DNA of 64,000 nt from Nomia melanderi (lineage: Eukaryota > Arthropoda > Insecta > Hymenoptera > Halictidae). The position numbers were made by a program, and so were the translations under genes. The DNA lies in the NCBI RefSeq assembly GCF_051020985.1, contig NC_135002.1, positions 1,550,001 to 1,614,000 of the forward strand. Reading direction: 5' to 3'. Every line of letters begins with the position of its first letter. The first letter of the stretch is position 1. Below, piece after piece: positions 11,031 to 21,417 of the stretch. The notes beneath the pieces were generated by a model. It was not told where the DNA came from. It made no database searches and saw only the letters and a list, made by a program, of their open reading frames with translations.

Positions 11031-12179
11031 AAAATATTTCTTATCTACCAAATTACTATTGTCCACATAATAATTCAAAACTGACATACTTATTTATCAA
11101 CTCTTTGGTACGAAAAATAGAACATATTATCTTACGTTTCCAAGCTAACTTATCCCTATAAATCTATTTACTTTCGGCAAGTAACACGTTTAAGAGACTC
11201 AGCGAAGGGAAAGTTAAATCTATTACGTGTTCAGGAAAGTTCACTGGGATTAGTAATCCCGTGTCCGCCATTTTCGCCGTTTTCGAGGCAATTTCAACTT
11301 TTTTCGCGGCGTTCGACGCGTGCCTGAGAACTTCTGCGAGCGGCCACAGTGTGCACAGTTAACTTCGCGAAAATGGCGGCCAATATTCGAACCAGCGTTA
11401 GTCGGCGAATGTGTGCGACGTTTGTCGAGGATTATCCGGGAAATTTAACGTCAAGACCACCGGTTGACAGCGAAATTCCTTTTAATTTCGTAGCCAATGC
11501 AATTTCATACTCGACTTTCGATGAAATATAGTCGATTTCGTGTTCCATTCTCGATAGATCGTCGTTTGTTCGCACGTTTGTATTGTGTTTCGCGATAAAA
11601 TTTGTGGGAATGGATGTATTGAGTGATGAATGTGTGTGCAATAGATGAATGACGTTACTGTGTGTGAGCGCGTTTTGAATGAATGTTCAAAATGGAATAT
11701 TCTAGATTATATTGATTTTTTCCATATGTTAATAATGTTCTTTTTTTTATGAATCTAGAATATTCGAAATATTGAAGTTAATGCATGGCAATGAAAGAAT
11801 GTTCTAGAAAGTGTTAGTGTTTTATTGCGAGCTGCGATGAAATAATTATACTGTTTCAAATAAAATTCTCTTTCTCCTACAAATTTGTATTATGATAAAA
11901 CTGTGACCCATTTTCGCGTCGTTTCGAATTGATTGGAACGTTATATGAGAAAAATAAGGTTCCATTGAACGCGAATTATTGGTAATTTAATTCCAAAAAT
12001 TGGATATTGAATATCGCACCTCGAGGGTATTATTCTTTCGATTGAATCGCGCCTTTTTTGCATTGCCATTGGCGTAAGTTGATATGAATTTGAATTGAAT
12101 TAAGTTGCGATGTAGAGAGAACCAGCGAATGGTTTTAAATTCGATTGTTCTGGGCGGTGTTCTTAGGAAATTAAATATC
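11031..12179. other. Non-coding stretch with an inverted GCCATTTT pair
   Basis: A GC-richer island (11250-11540) contains the inverted pair listed separately. It also has a 60-codon plus frame starting MAANIRTSV near 11373, which has no recognised domain or donor. The remainder is AT-rich and mostly unique. Confidence 0.5.
11265..11379. promoter_or_regulatory. Inverted pair of PHO/YY1-like sites
   Basis: CCGCCATTTTCGC at 11265-11277 and its exact reverse complement GCGAAAATGGCGG at 11367-11379 face each other across about 89 bases. The GCCAT core in a CCGCCATTTT context is the YY1/Pleiohomeotic recognition pattern. A regulatory role is inference only. Confidence 0.35.
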
Positions 12180-13318
12180 GGACGATGTGATTGTGTAGTG
12201 GTGATTAATATTGAATTGTAAGTCTGAAATGTTAAACGTTGAACATTAATATTGGATATGAAATGTTGAGTTTTTAGGTGTAAGGTATATTGAATATCAA
12301 ATACTGAAAGTCAAATTGAATTATTTTCTGCAAAGGAAATATCGAAGAGTGTGATTGTTAATGTAACTGTGTGGTAGTGATCAATATTCAATTGTAAGTC
12401 TGAAATGTTTTAGCATCAAATGTTAAACGTTAGATATCGAACGTTCGATATGAAATATTGAATTTGAAATCTACGTTATACCAAACATTCAATATCAAAA
12501 ATCCAATACCAAATACTAAATGTCAAATATTAAACCTTAAATATCAAACATACATCAAATGCCAACAACCAACCATCAAATACCAAACACCCTGCTGAAT
12601 CAAGTCAAAAGTCTCCTAGCCGAAGTAAACTTAACAAACCCCAAAAAGCAATCGAAAGCAACGAAACAAGGAAAATATTGAATTTGCAAGTCTGAAATGT
12701 TAAACGTTAAGCATCAATATTAGATATGAATATTGAAGTTTCAAATGTAAGGTATATTGAATATGGAATATCAAATACTGCAAGTGAAATTGAATTATTC
12801 TTTGCTAAGTGAATATCCAATAGTGTGATTGTTAATGTAACTTTGCAGTAGTGATTAATAATTAATTGTAAGTCTGAAATGTTGAACGTTAAACATCAAT
12901 ATTAGATATGAATATTGAATTTTCAAATGTAAAGTATATTAAATATGGAATATCAAATACTGCAAGTCAAATTGAATTATACTTTGCAAAGTAAATATAG
13001 GACAATATAACTGTGTAGTAGTGATTAATAATCACTTGCAAGTCTGAAACGTTAAACACTAAATATCAATATTAAATATGAAATATTGAATTTTCAAATG
13101 TAAGCTATATTAAGTATTCAATATCAAATACGAGAAGTCAAATCGAATTATTCTTTGCAAAGTAATTATCGAACAGTGTAACTGTGTAGTAGTGATTAAT
13201 CACTTGCAAGTCTGAAACGTTAAACATTAAGCATCAACATTAGATACCAAATATTAAATTCTCAAATGTAAGCTACATTAAACATTGAACATCAAATACC
13301 GTAAGTCAAACAGAAAAT
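12180..13318. repeat. Tandem array, unit about 170-200 bp, six degenerate units
   Basis: Units carry AAGTCTGAAATGTTAAACGTT, ATCAATATTAGATATGAATATTGAA (broken here), GTCAAATTGAATTATTCTTTGC and TGTGTAGTAGTGATTAAT. Starts are near 12215, 12391, 12690, 12868, 13040 and 13206. A diverged low-complexity stretch of ATCAAA/ACCAAA words sits at 12480-12600. Confidence 0.8.
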
Positions 13319-13613
13319 TGTTTCAAAATGAGTCCCCTCGAGCAGCAGAGGGACGGAACTCAAGCAGAAAGTTCGGTAAGCGCCGCGGGTAACCTACTTC
13401 CCGAAAAATCTCTCGCGAGAAGTCACTGGGCACACACGCACGCACTCCGCCGTACACGCTCGTCCGACTTGTCGGCGCAAAGAGAGAAACGTGGGAAAAT
13501 CGTTCGAAATACCTCGTGCGCAGCGACGGAGGGCCAGGGGGCTGGTGTCTCGGCTGAGTCGCGTTGTTTTTCGCGGGGCGGCTGCAAGGATCGGTGCCTC
13601 CACGGGACAGAGT
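13319..13613 (-). other. Inferred 5' leader region downstream of the 13.6-kb promoter
   Basis: This CpG-rich block directly follows the TATA/initiator pair on the minus strand. It is open in several frames in both directions (up to 186 codons), as expected by chance at this base composition. A possible minus-strand donor is CACGAG-GTATTT near 13530. A plus-strand alternative is an exon ending AGTTCG-GTAAGC near 13376. Neither can be decided from sequence alone. Confidence 0.35.
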
Positions 13614-13645
13614 GACTGAGCTTGCAAGCACGCGACCACTTTATA
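13614..13645 (-). promoter_or_regulatory. TATA + initiator core promoter
   Basis: On the minus strand TATAAA (13645-13640) is followed by TCAGTC (13619-13614), a perfect arthropod initiator. The initiator A (13617) lies 28 bases from the first T of the TATA box, the canonical spacing. Transcription would run left, toward the secreted-peptide exon at 5678-5556, which itself begins with a splice acceptor and so needs an upstream leader exon. The link between the two is inference, implying an intron of about 8 kb. Confidence 0.55.
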
Positions 13646-13818
13646 TCGGAGACGGACTGGGTCGGAGGCGATGGTGGTGGTAGCCCGCCGCTACCGGTCG
13701 ACACGGTGGTGGAAAACTCAACCCCCGCCACCGGCGAGCACTGCCGCCGCTTTCGAAGCCACTCTTTCGAGCGGCACGCGCTTCGCCGACCGATTCTTGC
13801 GCCAGGAAAACAACGCTG

Positions 13819-14490
13819 ATTGGAGATGAATGGATTCGACGTTCGATGTTCGATGATTTCCGAAGGGTTTCTGGGTGTTACGGTGGGATAGAGATAGGAG
13901 GTATTTTTTGGAGGGGTGTGCTGATGATCTTCACACTGGGAAATAATGATGGATTGTTGGGTCCTTTTGTGGTTTTGCTGCAATGTGTTGAACTGGAGAT
14001 GGATGGATTCGATGTACGATAATTTCCGAAGGTTTTCTGGGTGTTAGTGGGATGTTCTTTGGGGAGGTGTGTTGATGATCTTTGTAGTGATAATGACGAT
14101 GGATTATTGGGTCGTTTTGTGGTCTCTTGGGGTGTTCTTTTGGTTGAGATTTGGATGTTTTGTACTGGAAGATATTGGATTGTTGGCTCATTTTGTGGTT
14201 TTGCCGCGACGCGTTCAACTGGAGATGCATGTTCCATGATTCGATGTTCGATGATTTCCGAAGGTTTTATGGGTGTTACGGTGGGATAGAGATAGGAGGT
14301 ATTTTTTGGAGAGAGGTGTTGGTCATTAAGATTTGTATTGGAGGATAATGGCGATGGATCGTTGGCTCATTTTGTGGTTTTGCTGCAACGTGTTGAACTG
14401 GAGATGGATGGATTGGATGTTCGATGATTTTCGAAGATTTTCTGGGTGGAGTTACAGTTACAGTGGATAGAGAGATTTTTGGATTGTACT
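13819..14490. repeat. Tandem array, four irregular units
   Basis: Each unit has GGAGATGGATGGATTCGATG, TTCGATGATTTCCGAAGGTT and TTTTGTGGTTTTGCTGCAA. Several also have GGTGGGATAGAGATAGGAGG. Unit starts are near 13825, 13997, 14219 and 14398. The open frames in both directions here simply follow the repeats. Confidence 0.8.
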
Positions 14491-15022
14491 TAGGAGATAT
14501 TCTTTGATAGTGTCGTAAGTTTTGCATCGGAAAATAATGTGTACTGTTGAGTGACAATTCTTTTGTATCATTTTGTTCACAGATGGCGCGACAATATTCC
14601 CTGTCCAGCTTCACCCGCGGCGCGGATAGTTCCCGACCGAACGTATCGGTTCGCGCGCGCGGCGCGTATCGTTTGCTTTCAATTAGAGAAAATTACGGGA
14701 CAGAGAGATAGCGAGGGCAGAGGATGGAACGATGTTTTTCCGCGGGTATCGAACCGAGGTCCACAACTCGGGCAACGCGGAAATTTCCCGTCGGAATCTC
14801 TCATCCGCCGAAATATGCCAAACGGTATGCAACTGGTCGCGACTCGCGTACCACGAGCGTCGCTCGTGCCACCGTGTTGTTCTGTCCCATAGTCTACAGC
14901 TCCGTTCATAAATATTCCGCGGCGTTGAACCATCGCGGACCAGTGATCTTCGAAACGAAATCTGAATTTTATTTTTGGAAGAGCTCGTCGCGTTCGGAGA
15001 CCTATTGGAAACGGGCGATGAA
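14491..15022. other. CpG island with no supported gene
   Basis: A strong acceptor-like tract (TTTTGTATCATTTTGTTCACAG) precedes an ATG at 14583 with a 42-codon frame (MARQYSLSSF...) that stops at 14709. Overlapping frames of 113-124 codons on both strands have no recognised domain. A real exon is possible but unsupported. Confidence 0.4.
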
Positions 15023-15246
15023 CCCTTTGCTCTCGAAAGTTCACTGGAAATATTCAATATTCTCCGGTGAGATGCGGATGTTCTTTGAAACTGATTAATG
15101 AGAAATCATGTATAAATTAAGGACAGTTATTTTATTTCAATATTTCATATATCGATGCATCATACAAAGCTTTATATTATATATGAGACTTTATAATTTT
15201 GTAAAATCGAATCAGGTGCTGAGAGTCACCTCTCGAGTGCAAAGGG
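15023..15246 (+). mobile_element. Family B TTAA element (224 bp)
   Basis: The left end is CCCTTTGCTCTCGAAAG and the right end GAGAGTCACCTCTCGAGTGC then AAAGGG, followed by TTAA at 15247-15250. The left flank has mutated to TGAA. The ends are imperfect inverted repeats (CCCTTTGC.CTCGA / TCGAGTGCAAAGGG). The 124-codon plus frame that overlaps its left end is therefore not a gene. Confidence 0.8.
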
Positions 15247-15250
15247 TTAA

Positions 15251-16020
15251 TCATCAAGTTAATCATCAAGTTAGCCCTTGGCTAACTAGATTTTACAACG
15301 TTAACTTATTGCAACCATTTCTTCTATATTTATTTGTAGTATCACAATCTTACCATTCACGTTTAGTGTTAAATCGGGACAATTGCTATTAAGTATTGAG
15401 CGTGTTTGAACTGTTTAAGAGAACTTTCGGAAATAATTATTGCACGAGTTTTTTTCAAATTTTCTTCATTTCAATGTCAAAGAACTTCTTGCTTCGAATG
15501 TTCCTTAATTAATGCCATTGAATCATTCAATTGGTTATTTTATAAAATTCATCGCGAAGTTCTTTGACATTTGAGACGAAAATTCGAAGCGTTGAGTTAG
15601 TTGTTTTCGACCCGAGAACTATTCGTTGGATTCGTGTGTTCTTATGAAGCTAGTAATTAATGTGGCGCGCAGTAAATTGACGTTAATTGGAAACTACGGA
15701 TAAGAAAACAATGAAAATTGGAGCGACGTGTAACAATTCGAATTCCCGTTTCCCGTCACCGGTGGCCGCGGCTCGGCTAACCGCCGTTTCCGGCGCGCTC
15801 GTCGTTGTCTTCGTTCCACCAGCGCGACGCGACGAGCCCTTTGACGCGCGTGGAATTTCACGCGAACAGGTGCGACACACCGTGTCCCCGTGTGTAACAG
15901 CGTCGCGTTAATTCCGCGTCGATTTACGTCAGTGAATTAATCGACGGCTGTGGATAACTTATTCTGATAAGGGGTTATTTGAAGAGGAGCGTTCATTTCG
16001 ATAGGAATAGCTAAGCTTGT
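15251..16020. other. Non-coding stretch with an inverted repeat
   Basis: AATGTCAAAGAACTT at 15473-15487 is repeated exactly inverted as AAGTTCTTTGACATT at 15557-15571. The CpG-rich 15730-15930 patch has 65-74-codon frames on both strands with no recognised content. Confidence 0.5.
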
Positions 16021-16530
16021 CGACTAGTGCTTGATAGCTAGGGCTTTCGCTCAGATCTTTAGTGAAAATATTTATAATGCAAATTTATGATAGATATTTT
16101 TAGGAGCAATATAGGTTTAGTGAATAACTATAGCTTGAAAGTATTAGAATTGGTGAACCGGATTTTTCGAAGGCAGAGAGGGTAGGGCTTTCGCTGAGAT
16201 GTTTAGTGAAAATATTTATAATGCAAATTCATGAATGATAGATATTTTTAGGAGCAACATAGGTTTATAAAATAACTGTTACTTGAAAATACTAGAACCC
16301 ATGAACCGGATTTTTCAAAGACAAAGGAGAGGAGGTAGGGCTTTCGCCCAGATTTTTAGTAAAAGTATTTATATTGCAAATTTATGAATGATAGATATTT
16401 TTAGAAGCAACATAGGTTTAGCGAATAACTAGAAAACATTAGAATTAGCGTGTCAGATTTTTCTAAACCGAAAGAGAGAAGGTAGGGCTTTCGCCCATGA
16501 TTCTATAACGAGATGACGGCGAAAGCCCTA
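16021..16530. repeat. Tandem array, unit about 150 bp, four copies with hairpin motif
   Basis: Units contain TAGGGCTTTCGC, then GTGAAAATATTTATAATGCAAAT (split here), GATAGATATTTTTAGGAGCA and ACATAGGTTTA. The hairpin motif is at 16041, 16185, 16338 and 16485. A reversed copy GGCGAAAGCCC at 16518-16528 faces the last one. Confidence 0.85.
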
Positions 16531-16805
16531 GGTACTTACCATTTCTTTCTGCCCATTTGAAATTAATAAACACTCAAATATTCGAAATACTCGATTTCAA
16601 TATTTCATTACCGAAACCTTCTCCTCATCCCCAATTTCCTCATCATTTCCCGAAAGCCAGCAGCCCATCTCCAACCACGAATCACAATGCGGCAAACCGA
16701 AATGCAACGTGACAGCTCCGCGAAGTCGGTAAAACTCCGATTCATTCATTAATTCAATAATTCCTTCATTAATTCAATATTTCGCATTCCATTTTATAGG
16801 GTTAA
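16531..16805. other. Non-coding spacer
   Basis: AT-rich sequence with several ATTCATTAATTCAATA words at 16740-16790. No gene seen. Confidence 0.5.
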
Positions 16806-17264
16806 CCCATCGCGGACGAAGATTCTTCGAAATATACAAAACCATCAACAGATGAAGCTAAATTGTACATCAATTGCTTAAATAACAGAAAGAAAGGAAA
16901 CTATACACCAATCTCTTGCTGTTTCAATAATTGAATCATTTGCCTGCGACTTAACCCTTTGCACTCGAAAGTGTTCCACTGGAAATATTTAACATTTCTC
17001 ACCGAGATACAGACGACATTGTATAAAACTAATTTAACGAAAATTCACACATAAATTAAGCGACTATTTTACTGAAATACTTCCTATAGCGTTACAAAGT
17101 TTAATTTAAAGTACTAAATATTCAACTTCGTAGTTGCGCTGTATCGAATCAAGTAACTGAGAGTCACTCGAGTGCAAAGGGTTATAATAAATTATAATCA
17201 AAGGGTTAATCTTCCGAATATGGACATTTGATCTCGCCGAAACGTCGAGGTTCGTCCGCAAAGA
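16806..17264 (-). mobile_element. Family A TTAA element interrupted by a family B element
   Basis: The left terminus is CCCATCGCGGACGAAGATTC after TTAA (16802-16805). The right terminus is GTTCGTCCGCAAAGAG at 17249-17264, followed by TTGA. The family A body is recognisable up to 16950 (ATTTGCCTGCGAC) and resumes at about 17209 (TCTTCCGAATATGGAC). The interruption is the family B copy listed next. Confidence 0.75.
16955..17204 (+). mobile_element. Family B TTAA element nested in family A
   Basis: It starts CCCTTTGCACTCGAAAG right after TTAA at 16951-16954. The interior matches the 41106-41332 copy closely. GTGCAAAGGG ends at 17181, but a further 23 bases end with a second AAAGGG just before TTAA at 17205-17208, suggesting a duplicated right end. 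Flanking TTAA copies on both sides within family A show insertion into a TTAA. Confidence 0.8.
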
Positions 17265-17922
17265 GTTGAACTTCTTCTCCGTCGCGCGCCGTGGCAACAG
17301 AAGCGGCGCGAGTCGCATTCGATCGGTCCGATAACGGCCGCGGAATTGATTCCGTTCGACGCGGCCGTTATCGGACGGTAATCGATAGCCGGCGGGTAGG
17401 CGATCGGCTCGGCCGTCAGCCGTCCGCGTCGACGACCGTGAAACGCGATAAAACCGATGCGTCATCCCGCTCCTCTCCCATTGATTCCCTCGAATCTGAA
17501 TCGAATGACTCGCCGAATCTCCTCCGACGATTGATTCACTCCGCGGAGCTCCGAATCCCACGCGACATTGATTTATCCGTTGTCCTCTGCTCTCAGCGAT
17601 GTGCCTGCCGTTACCGTTGCCAGAGAAAGTTAGTGAGAGAAAATAAAATGAGATGAGAGAGTGAATACTTCATGGGGATTAGCTGGATTTCATGTGAATC
17701 GATGTTAAAGAATTATTGACGTCGTTGAAAGGGTTGACAATTAGTTATGAGGCGAAAGCCTGTGCCGCTATCAATGGAAGCCCATTTTCTGTCATCAATG
17801 GTCTACTTCTCGAGTTAATGGGCCTGTGTCGCTGAAGAAATAGTAGTGCTTTTGATAATGCTAATACGAGATTAAATTTGTAATCACTGGTCGTGTCTAG
17901 TATCTTAACGATGTTTCTATTG
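17265..17922. other. CpG island and unique sequence, no gene supported
   Basis: Bases 17280-17600 are CpG-rich, with a near-palindromic pair around GATAACGGCCGCGGAATT and GACGCGGCCGTTATCGGAC. The 121- and 151-codon frames on opposite strands have no recognised domain. A partial hairpin motif GGCGAAAGCC is at 17751-17760. Confidence 0.45.
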
Positions 17923-18640
17923 GCGTAACGAAAATGAACCTTCAATTTAAAATTGATAATCTTTGATAACCTTTATCGATGCATTGCTAAGTAGTCCCTA
18001 TAAAAGTGATTTTCATTCGAAAAGTAACAATATCGCTCATACTTCCCAAGTTATCGAGTTTTATTCAGAAAACGGTCGCCTGTGGACAACCTGAAAAATC
18101 GACTATAGGCGTAAAGAAAATGAACCTTTAATTTAAAACTGATAACCTTTGAGAACCTTTATCACTGCATTGCTAAATAGTCCCTATAAAAGTGATTTTC
18201 ATTCGAAAAGTAACAATATCGCTCATACTTTCCAAGTTATCGAGTTTTATTCAGAAAACGGTCGCCTGTGGACAACCTGAAAAATCGACTATAGGCGTAA
18301 AGAAAATGAATCCTTAATTTAAAACTGATAACCTTCGATAACCTTCATCAATACATTGTTAAATAGTCCCTATAAAAGTGATTTTCATTCGAAAAGTAAC
18401 AATATCGCTCATACTTCCCAAGTTATCGAGTTTTATTCAGAAAACGGTCGCCTGTGAACAACCTGAAAATTCGACTATCGGCGTAACAAAAATGAACCTT
18501 TAATTTAAAACTGATAACCTTCGATAACCTTCATCAATACATTGTTAAATAGTCCCTATAAAAGTGATTTTCATTCGAAAAGTAACAATATCGCTCATAC
18601 TTTCCAAGTTATCGAGTTTCATTCGGAAGACGGCCATTCG
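17923..18640. repeat. Tandem array, unit 186 bp, about 3.9 copies
   Basis: Units begin GCGTAA at exactly 17923, 18109, 18295 and 18481. They are nearly identical, sharing CCCTATAAAAGTGATTTTC, AGTAACAATATCGCTCATAC and AAAACGGTCGCCTGTG. Each contains a CTATAAAAG TATA-like word. The array decays into CpG-rich sequence at about 18625. Confidence 0.95.
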
Positions 18641-19084
18641 GCCGCACCGTGCGCACGTCACAACATTCGAGCGAAAAGGGAACTGCGCGCTGACGCCGTG
18701 TTCCGTGACTTCGAACTTTAACCTCCGCGTTCGGTTACGTAAAATGCACCGGAGGGATCGGAAGTCATGTAACAATCGCCGTCGCGCTTACGAAACCTTC
18801 GATTCCTGGGAAGGGACCTGTTTCTCCGCGGAACGCGACCCGTGAAACCTAACGCGACAGGGTCCTATCGGTTCCCGATGTATTTCGCGTCCAGTTTCAA
18901 CTTGAAAAATTCCTTCTCCTTATCGAGCTTCCTTGGGGAACGGCTGCGATGGGAATTATGGATCTTAGACGATTCTTCGCGTTCGTTTTTGCGTTGATCG
19001 TTCGGTTGATGGAGTTCTGGTAAATTGAATTTATCGATTATATGATTAGATTTGGATGGTTTTTTATATTGATTCATTCGTAAT
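18641..19084. other. CpG island, no gene supported
   Basis: A 93-codon plus frame begins in the 186-bp array and continues into this island. A 70-codon Lys/Glu-rich minus frame covers 18865-19077. Neither has a recognisable domain or splice context. Confidence 0.4.
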
Positions 19085-19500
19085 ATTCTGATTAAATTTT
19101 AATCTTAGTTGTTACGTTAAGCTGTTAATGATAGTACCATTAAGTTTAGATCTTAGTTACGTTAATCTGTTAATGATAGTACCATTAAGATTAGATCTTA
19201 GCTTTTTATAATAGTTCGTTAATAATACTGTGATTAAACTCTGACCTTAGCTTCTATATTAATCCACTAATAATGCTATCATTAAATTTGTAATCTATTT
19301 TCCATATTAATTCATTGATAATACTGTAATTAAATGTTCACCTCAACTTCTATACTAATCTATTAATGATATTATGATTAAATCTGAATTTTAGTTTCCA
19401 TACTAATTTACCAGTAATATTCCAATTAAACTTTCACCTTAGTTCAATCAATCTATTAATAACATTATCATTAAATCTAGATCTTACTGTTCATATGTTG
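19085..19500. repeat. Degenerate AT-rich tandem array, unit about 60 bp
   Basis: Loosely repeated words TTAATCTATTAATGATA, TATGATTAAATCT and ATCTTAGTTTC run through this stretch. Units are strongly diverged. Confidence 0.6.
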
Positions 19501-19533
19501 ACTTCAGCTTCTTTTTACCACATTGGTAACATT

Positions 19534-19681
19534 ACCAATAACATCAATTTTACTTCAACTCTATCAAATTACCAATAACATCAATTTTACTTCAACTCTA
19601 TCAAATTACCAATAACATCAATTTTACTTCAACTCTATCAAATTACCAATAACATCAATTTTACTTCAACTCTATCAAATA
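19534..19681. repeat. Minisatellite, unit 37 bp, four perfect copies
   Basis: The unit is ACCAATAACATCAATTTTAC then TTCAACTCTATCAAATT, starting at 19534, 19571, 19608 and 19645. The copies are essentially identical, implying recent amplification or homogenisation. Confidence 0.95.
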
Positions 19682-20581
19682 AACGACCAAAATGACACGT
19701 CGAATTCCAACTGAACCAAGCAACACGCAAAAGTTTCAAAGTAACAGATCTAAAACTTCCACAAAGCGTCGCAAAATGAATGAATTCGGTCGAATTAAAA
19801 TCGTCAAGTTTCCATTCGGTGAAACGGATCAGCCGGCTGCATTAATACATTTTTCATGGATGTTGATTCGGCAGTGAACGCGATAGACACGCCAGCGCGA
19901 CGCTTCCCGCCGTCTTAAACGACGCTGCGCCGTTTCCTCTGGGATCCCCGAGATCTCGAGCTCCCGGAGAACCGCGCTCGCTACAAAGGAGGGCCGCGCG
20001 GCAGATAAAACCGAGGAATTCTATCCGACCGGCGAGATGAAAGTTTCAGGGGAAGTCTCGCGCCGCCGCGGGACCTCCTTCATAATTAACCCGTTGCCTG
20101 ATAATAACGAGGGAGCGTCTAGTTTCAAACTCTCGAACCCCCTTTTCCTCTCGCTCGCCGGTTTCTTCGAGTTTTCTAAATGTTTAGGCTTGCTGCTTCG
20201 GGAAACTGGACGGAGGCGAACTTTTCCTTTGAACTGTTGTTTACTAGAGTTCTCGTAACTTTTGGAATCTTCTTCTTGTCGTAAGTGATGTGGAGATTTT
20301 AAGTTTATGAATCGTTACGAATGTTCTAGATTTGAAAAGCTCTTGTCGATTGTTGTTATTTGGGAGAATCATTGATTGGTGGGAGAGTTCTTCAAGATCT
20401 CGATCGATTCTATGATAATTCTGTGATATTCTTGGGTTCAAAACGCTGCTCTGAAACTGGAAACTTCTATCGAAATTCCAGGAAATAATTGGAACCTTTC
20501 ATTCACTGACTACTTTGCAATGAATTAATATTAAAACTGAAAAGAGTTCGAGAGAAAGCACTCTCTTTCGAAGACCCCTCG
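19682..20581. other. Non-coding stretch, no gene supported
   Basis: A CpG-rich block at 19870-20250 carries frames of 61-73 codons without recognised domains. Bases 20250-20580 are unique AT-rich DNA. Confidence 0.5.
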
Positions 20582-20923
20582 TTAACAATAAATTCAAAGA
20601 AACCTACCAAAAAGATACTCACTTTCAAAGATCCCTTATTAACAATGAATTCAAAGAATCCTCCCAAAAAGACACTCACTTCCAAAGATACCTTATTAAC
20701 AACAAATTCAAAGAAACCTACCAAAAACATACTCAATTACAAACACCTCCTGTTAACGATAAATTCAAAGAAGCCTTCCAAAACCATACTCACCTTCAAA
20801 AATCCCTTATTAACAATAAATTCAAAGAAACCTCTCAAAAAGGTACTCACTTACAAACACCTCGTGTTAACGATAAATTCAAAGAAGCCTCCCAAAAACA
20901 AACTCACGTTCAAAGACCATCGC
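20582..20923. repeat. Minisatellite, unit 57 bp, six copies
   Basis: Units start TTAACAATAAATTCAAAGAA at 20582, 20639, 20696, 20753 and so on. Because 57 is a multiple of three, both strands stay open. The plus strand reads a 19-residue repeat (TINSKKPTKN...), and the minus strand reads GFFEFIVN repeats. I treat the frames as a consequence of the period and not as genes. Confidence 0.9.
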
Positions 20924-21417
20924 CCCAAAAGTAGTCTCGCAAAGACTGACGCAAAGTCCATTAAAAAGACACCCCGAAACTAAGTTAAACTGAAACCCTG
21001 CAATTCCGGAAGCAACAAATCCAGTTTAAAATCCCCGAAGAAAAGCTGCAGTTACAGAAGAAAACAGAGAATAACAATCGCGTCGCATCGCCGCGCGACG
21101 AAGATTCCCAGACGTTTCCGCGGAGGACAAGGAGTGTGCCGATGTCGTGGAAATGACAATGACAAGATCGCCTCTATCTGCCGGTATCTCTGCCGCGAGT
21201 GGTACAACCGCTGTGAATTGAAACGTCTGCGGTCGCGCGGTATCTTTCGAGGGATCGTGGCCTTGAAACGGCCGCGTTTTCAATGGAGATTGCTGTCTGC
21301 AGTGGAATAGGTCGCGCGCTAGTCAGACGGCGACGGTTCGTTGACAAGGTATTCTCGCGCTTAACGCGTTGTTGACCGGCAATTTTACGCAGGAGCTAAT
21401 TAACAGGTTGAACGCCG
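20924..21417. other. Non-coding stretch, no gene supported
   Basis: A CpG-rich island at 21060-21380 has an 85-codon minus frame of unknown content. No splice context was recognised. Confidence 0.45.

Noticed and set aside
13423..13983. 186-codon minus frame
   Set aside because: It runs through a tandem array and across the TATA/initiator pair, so it cannot be one transcript's coding region from that promoter.
14583..14711. 42-codon frame after an acceptor-like TTGTTCACAG
   Set aside because: The acceptor is good but the product is Arg/Ser-rich, unrecognised and without a 3' signal.
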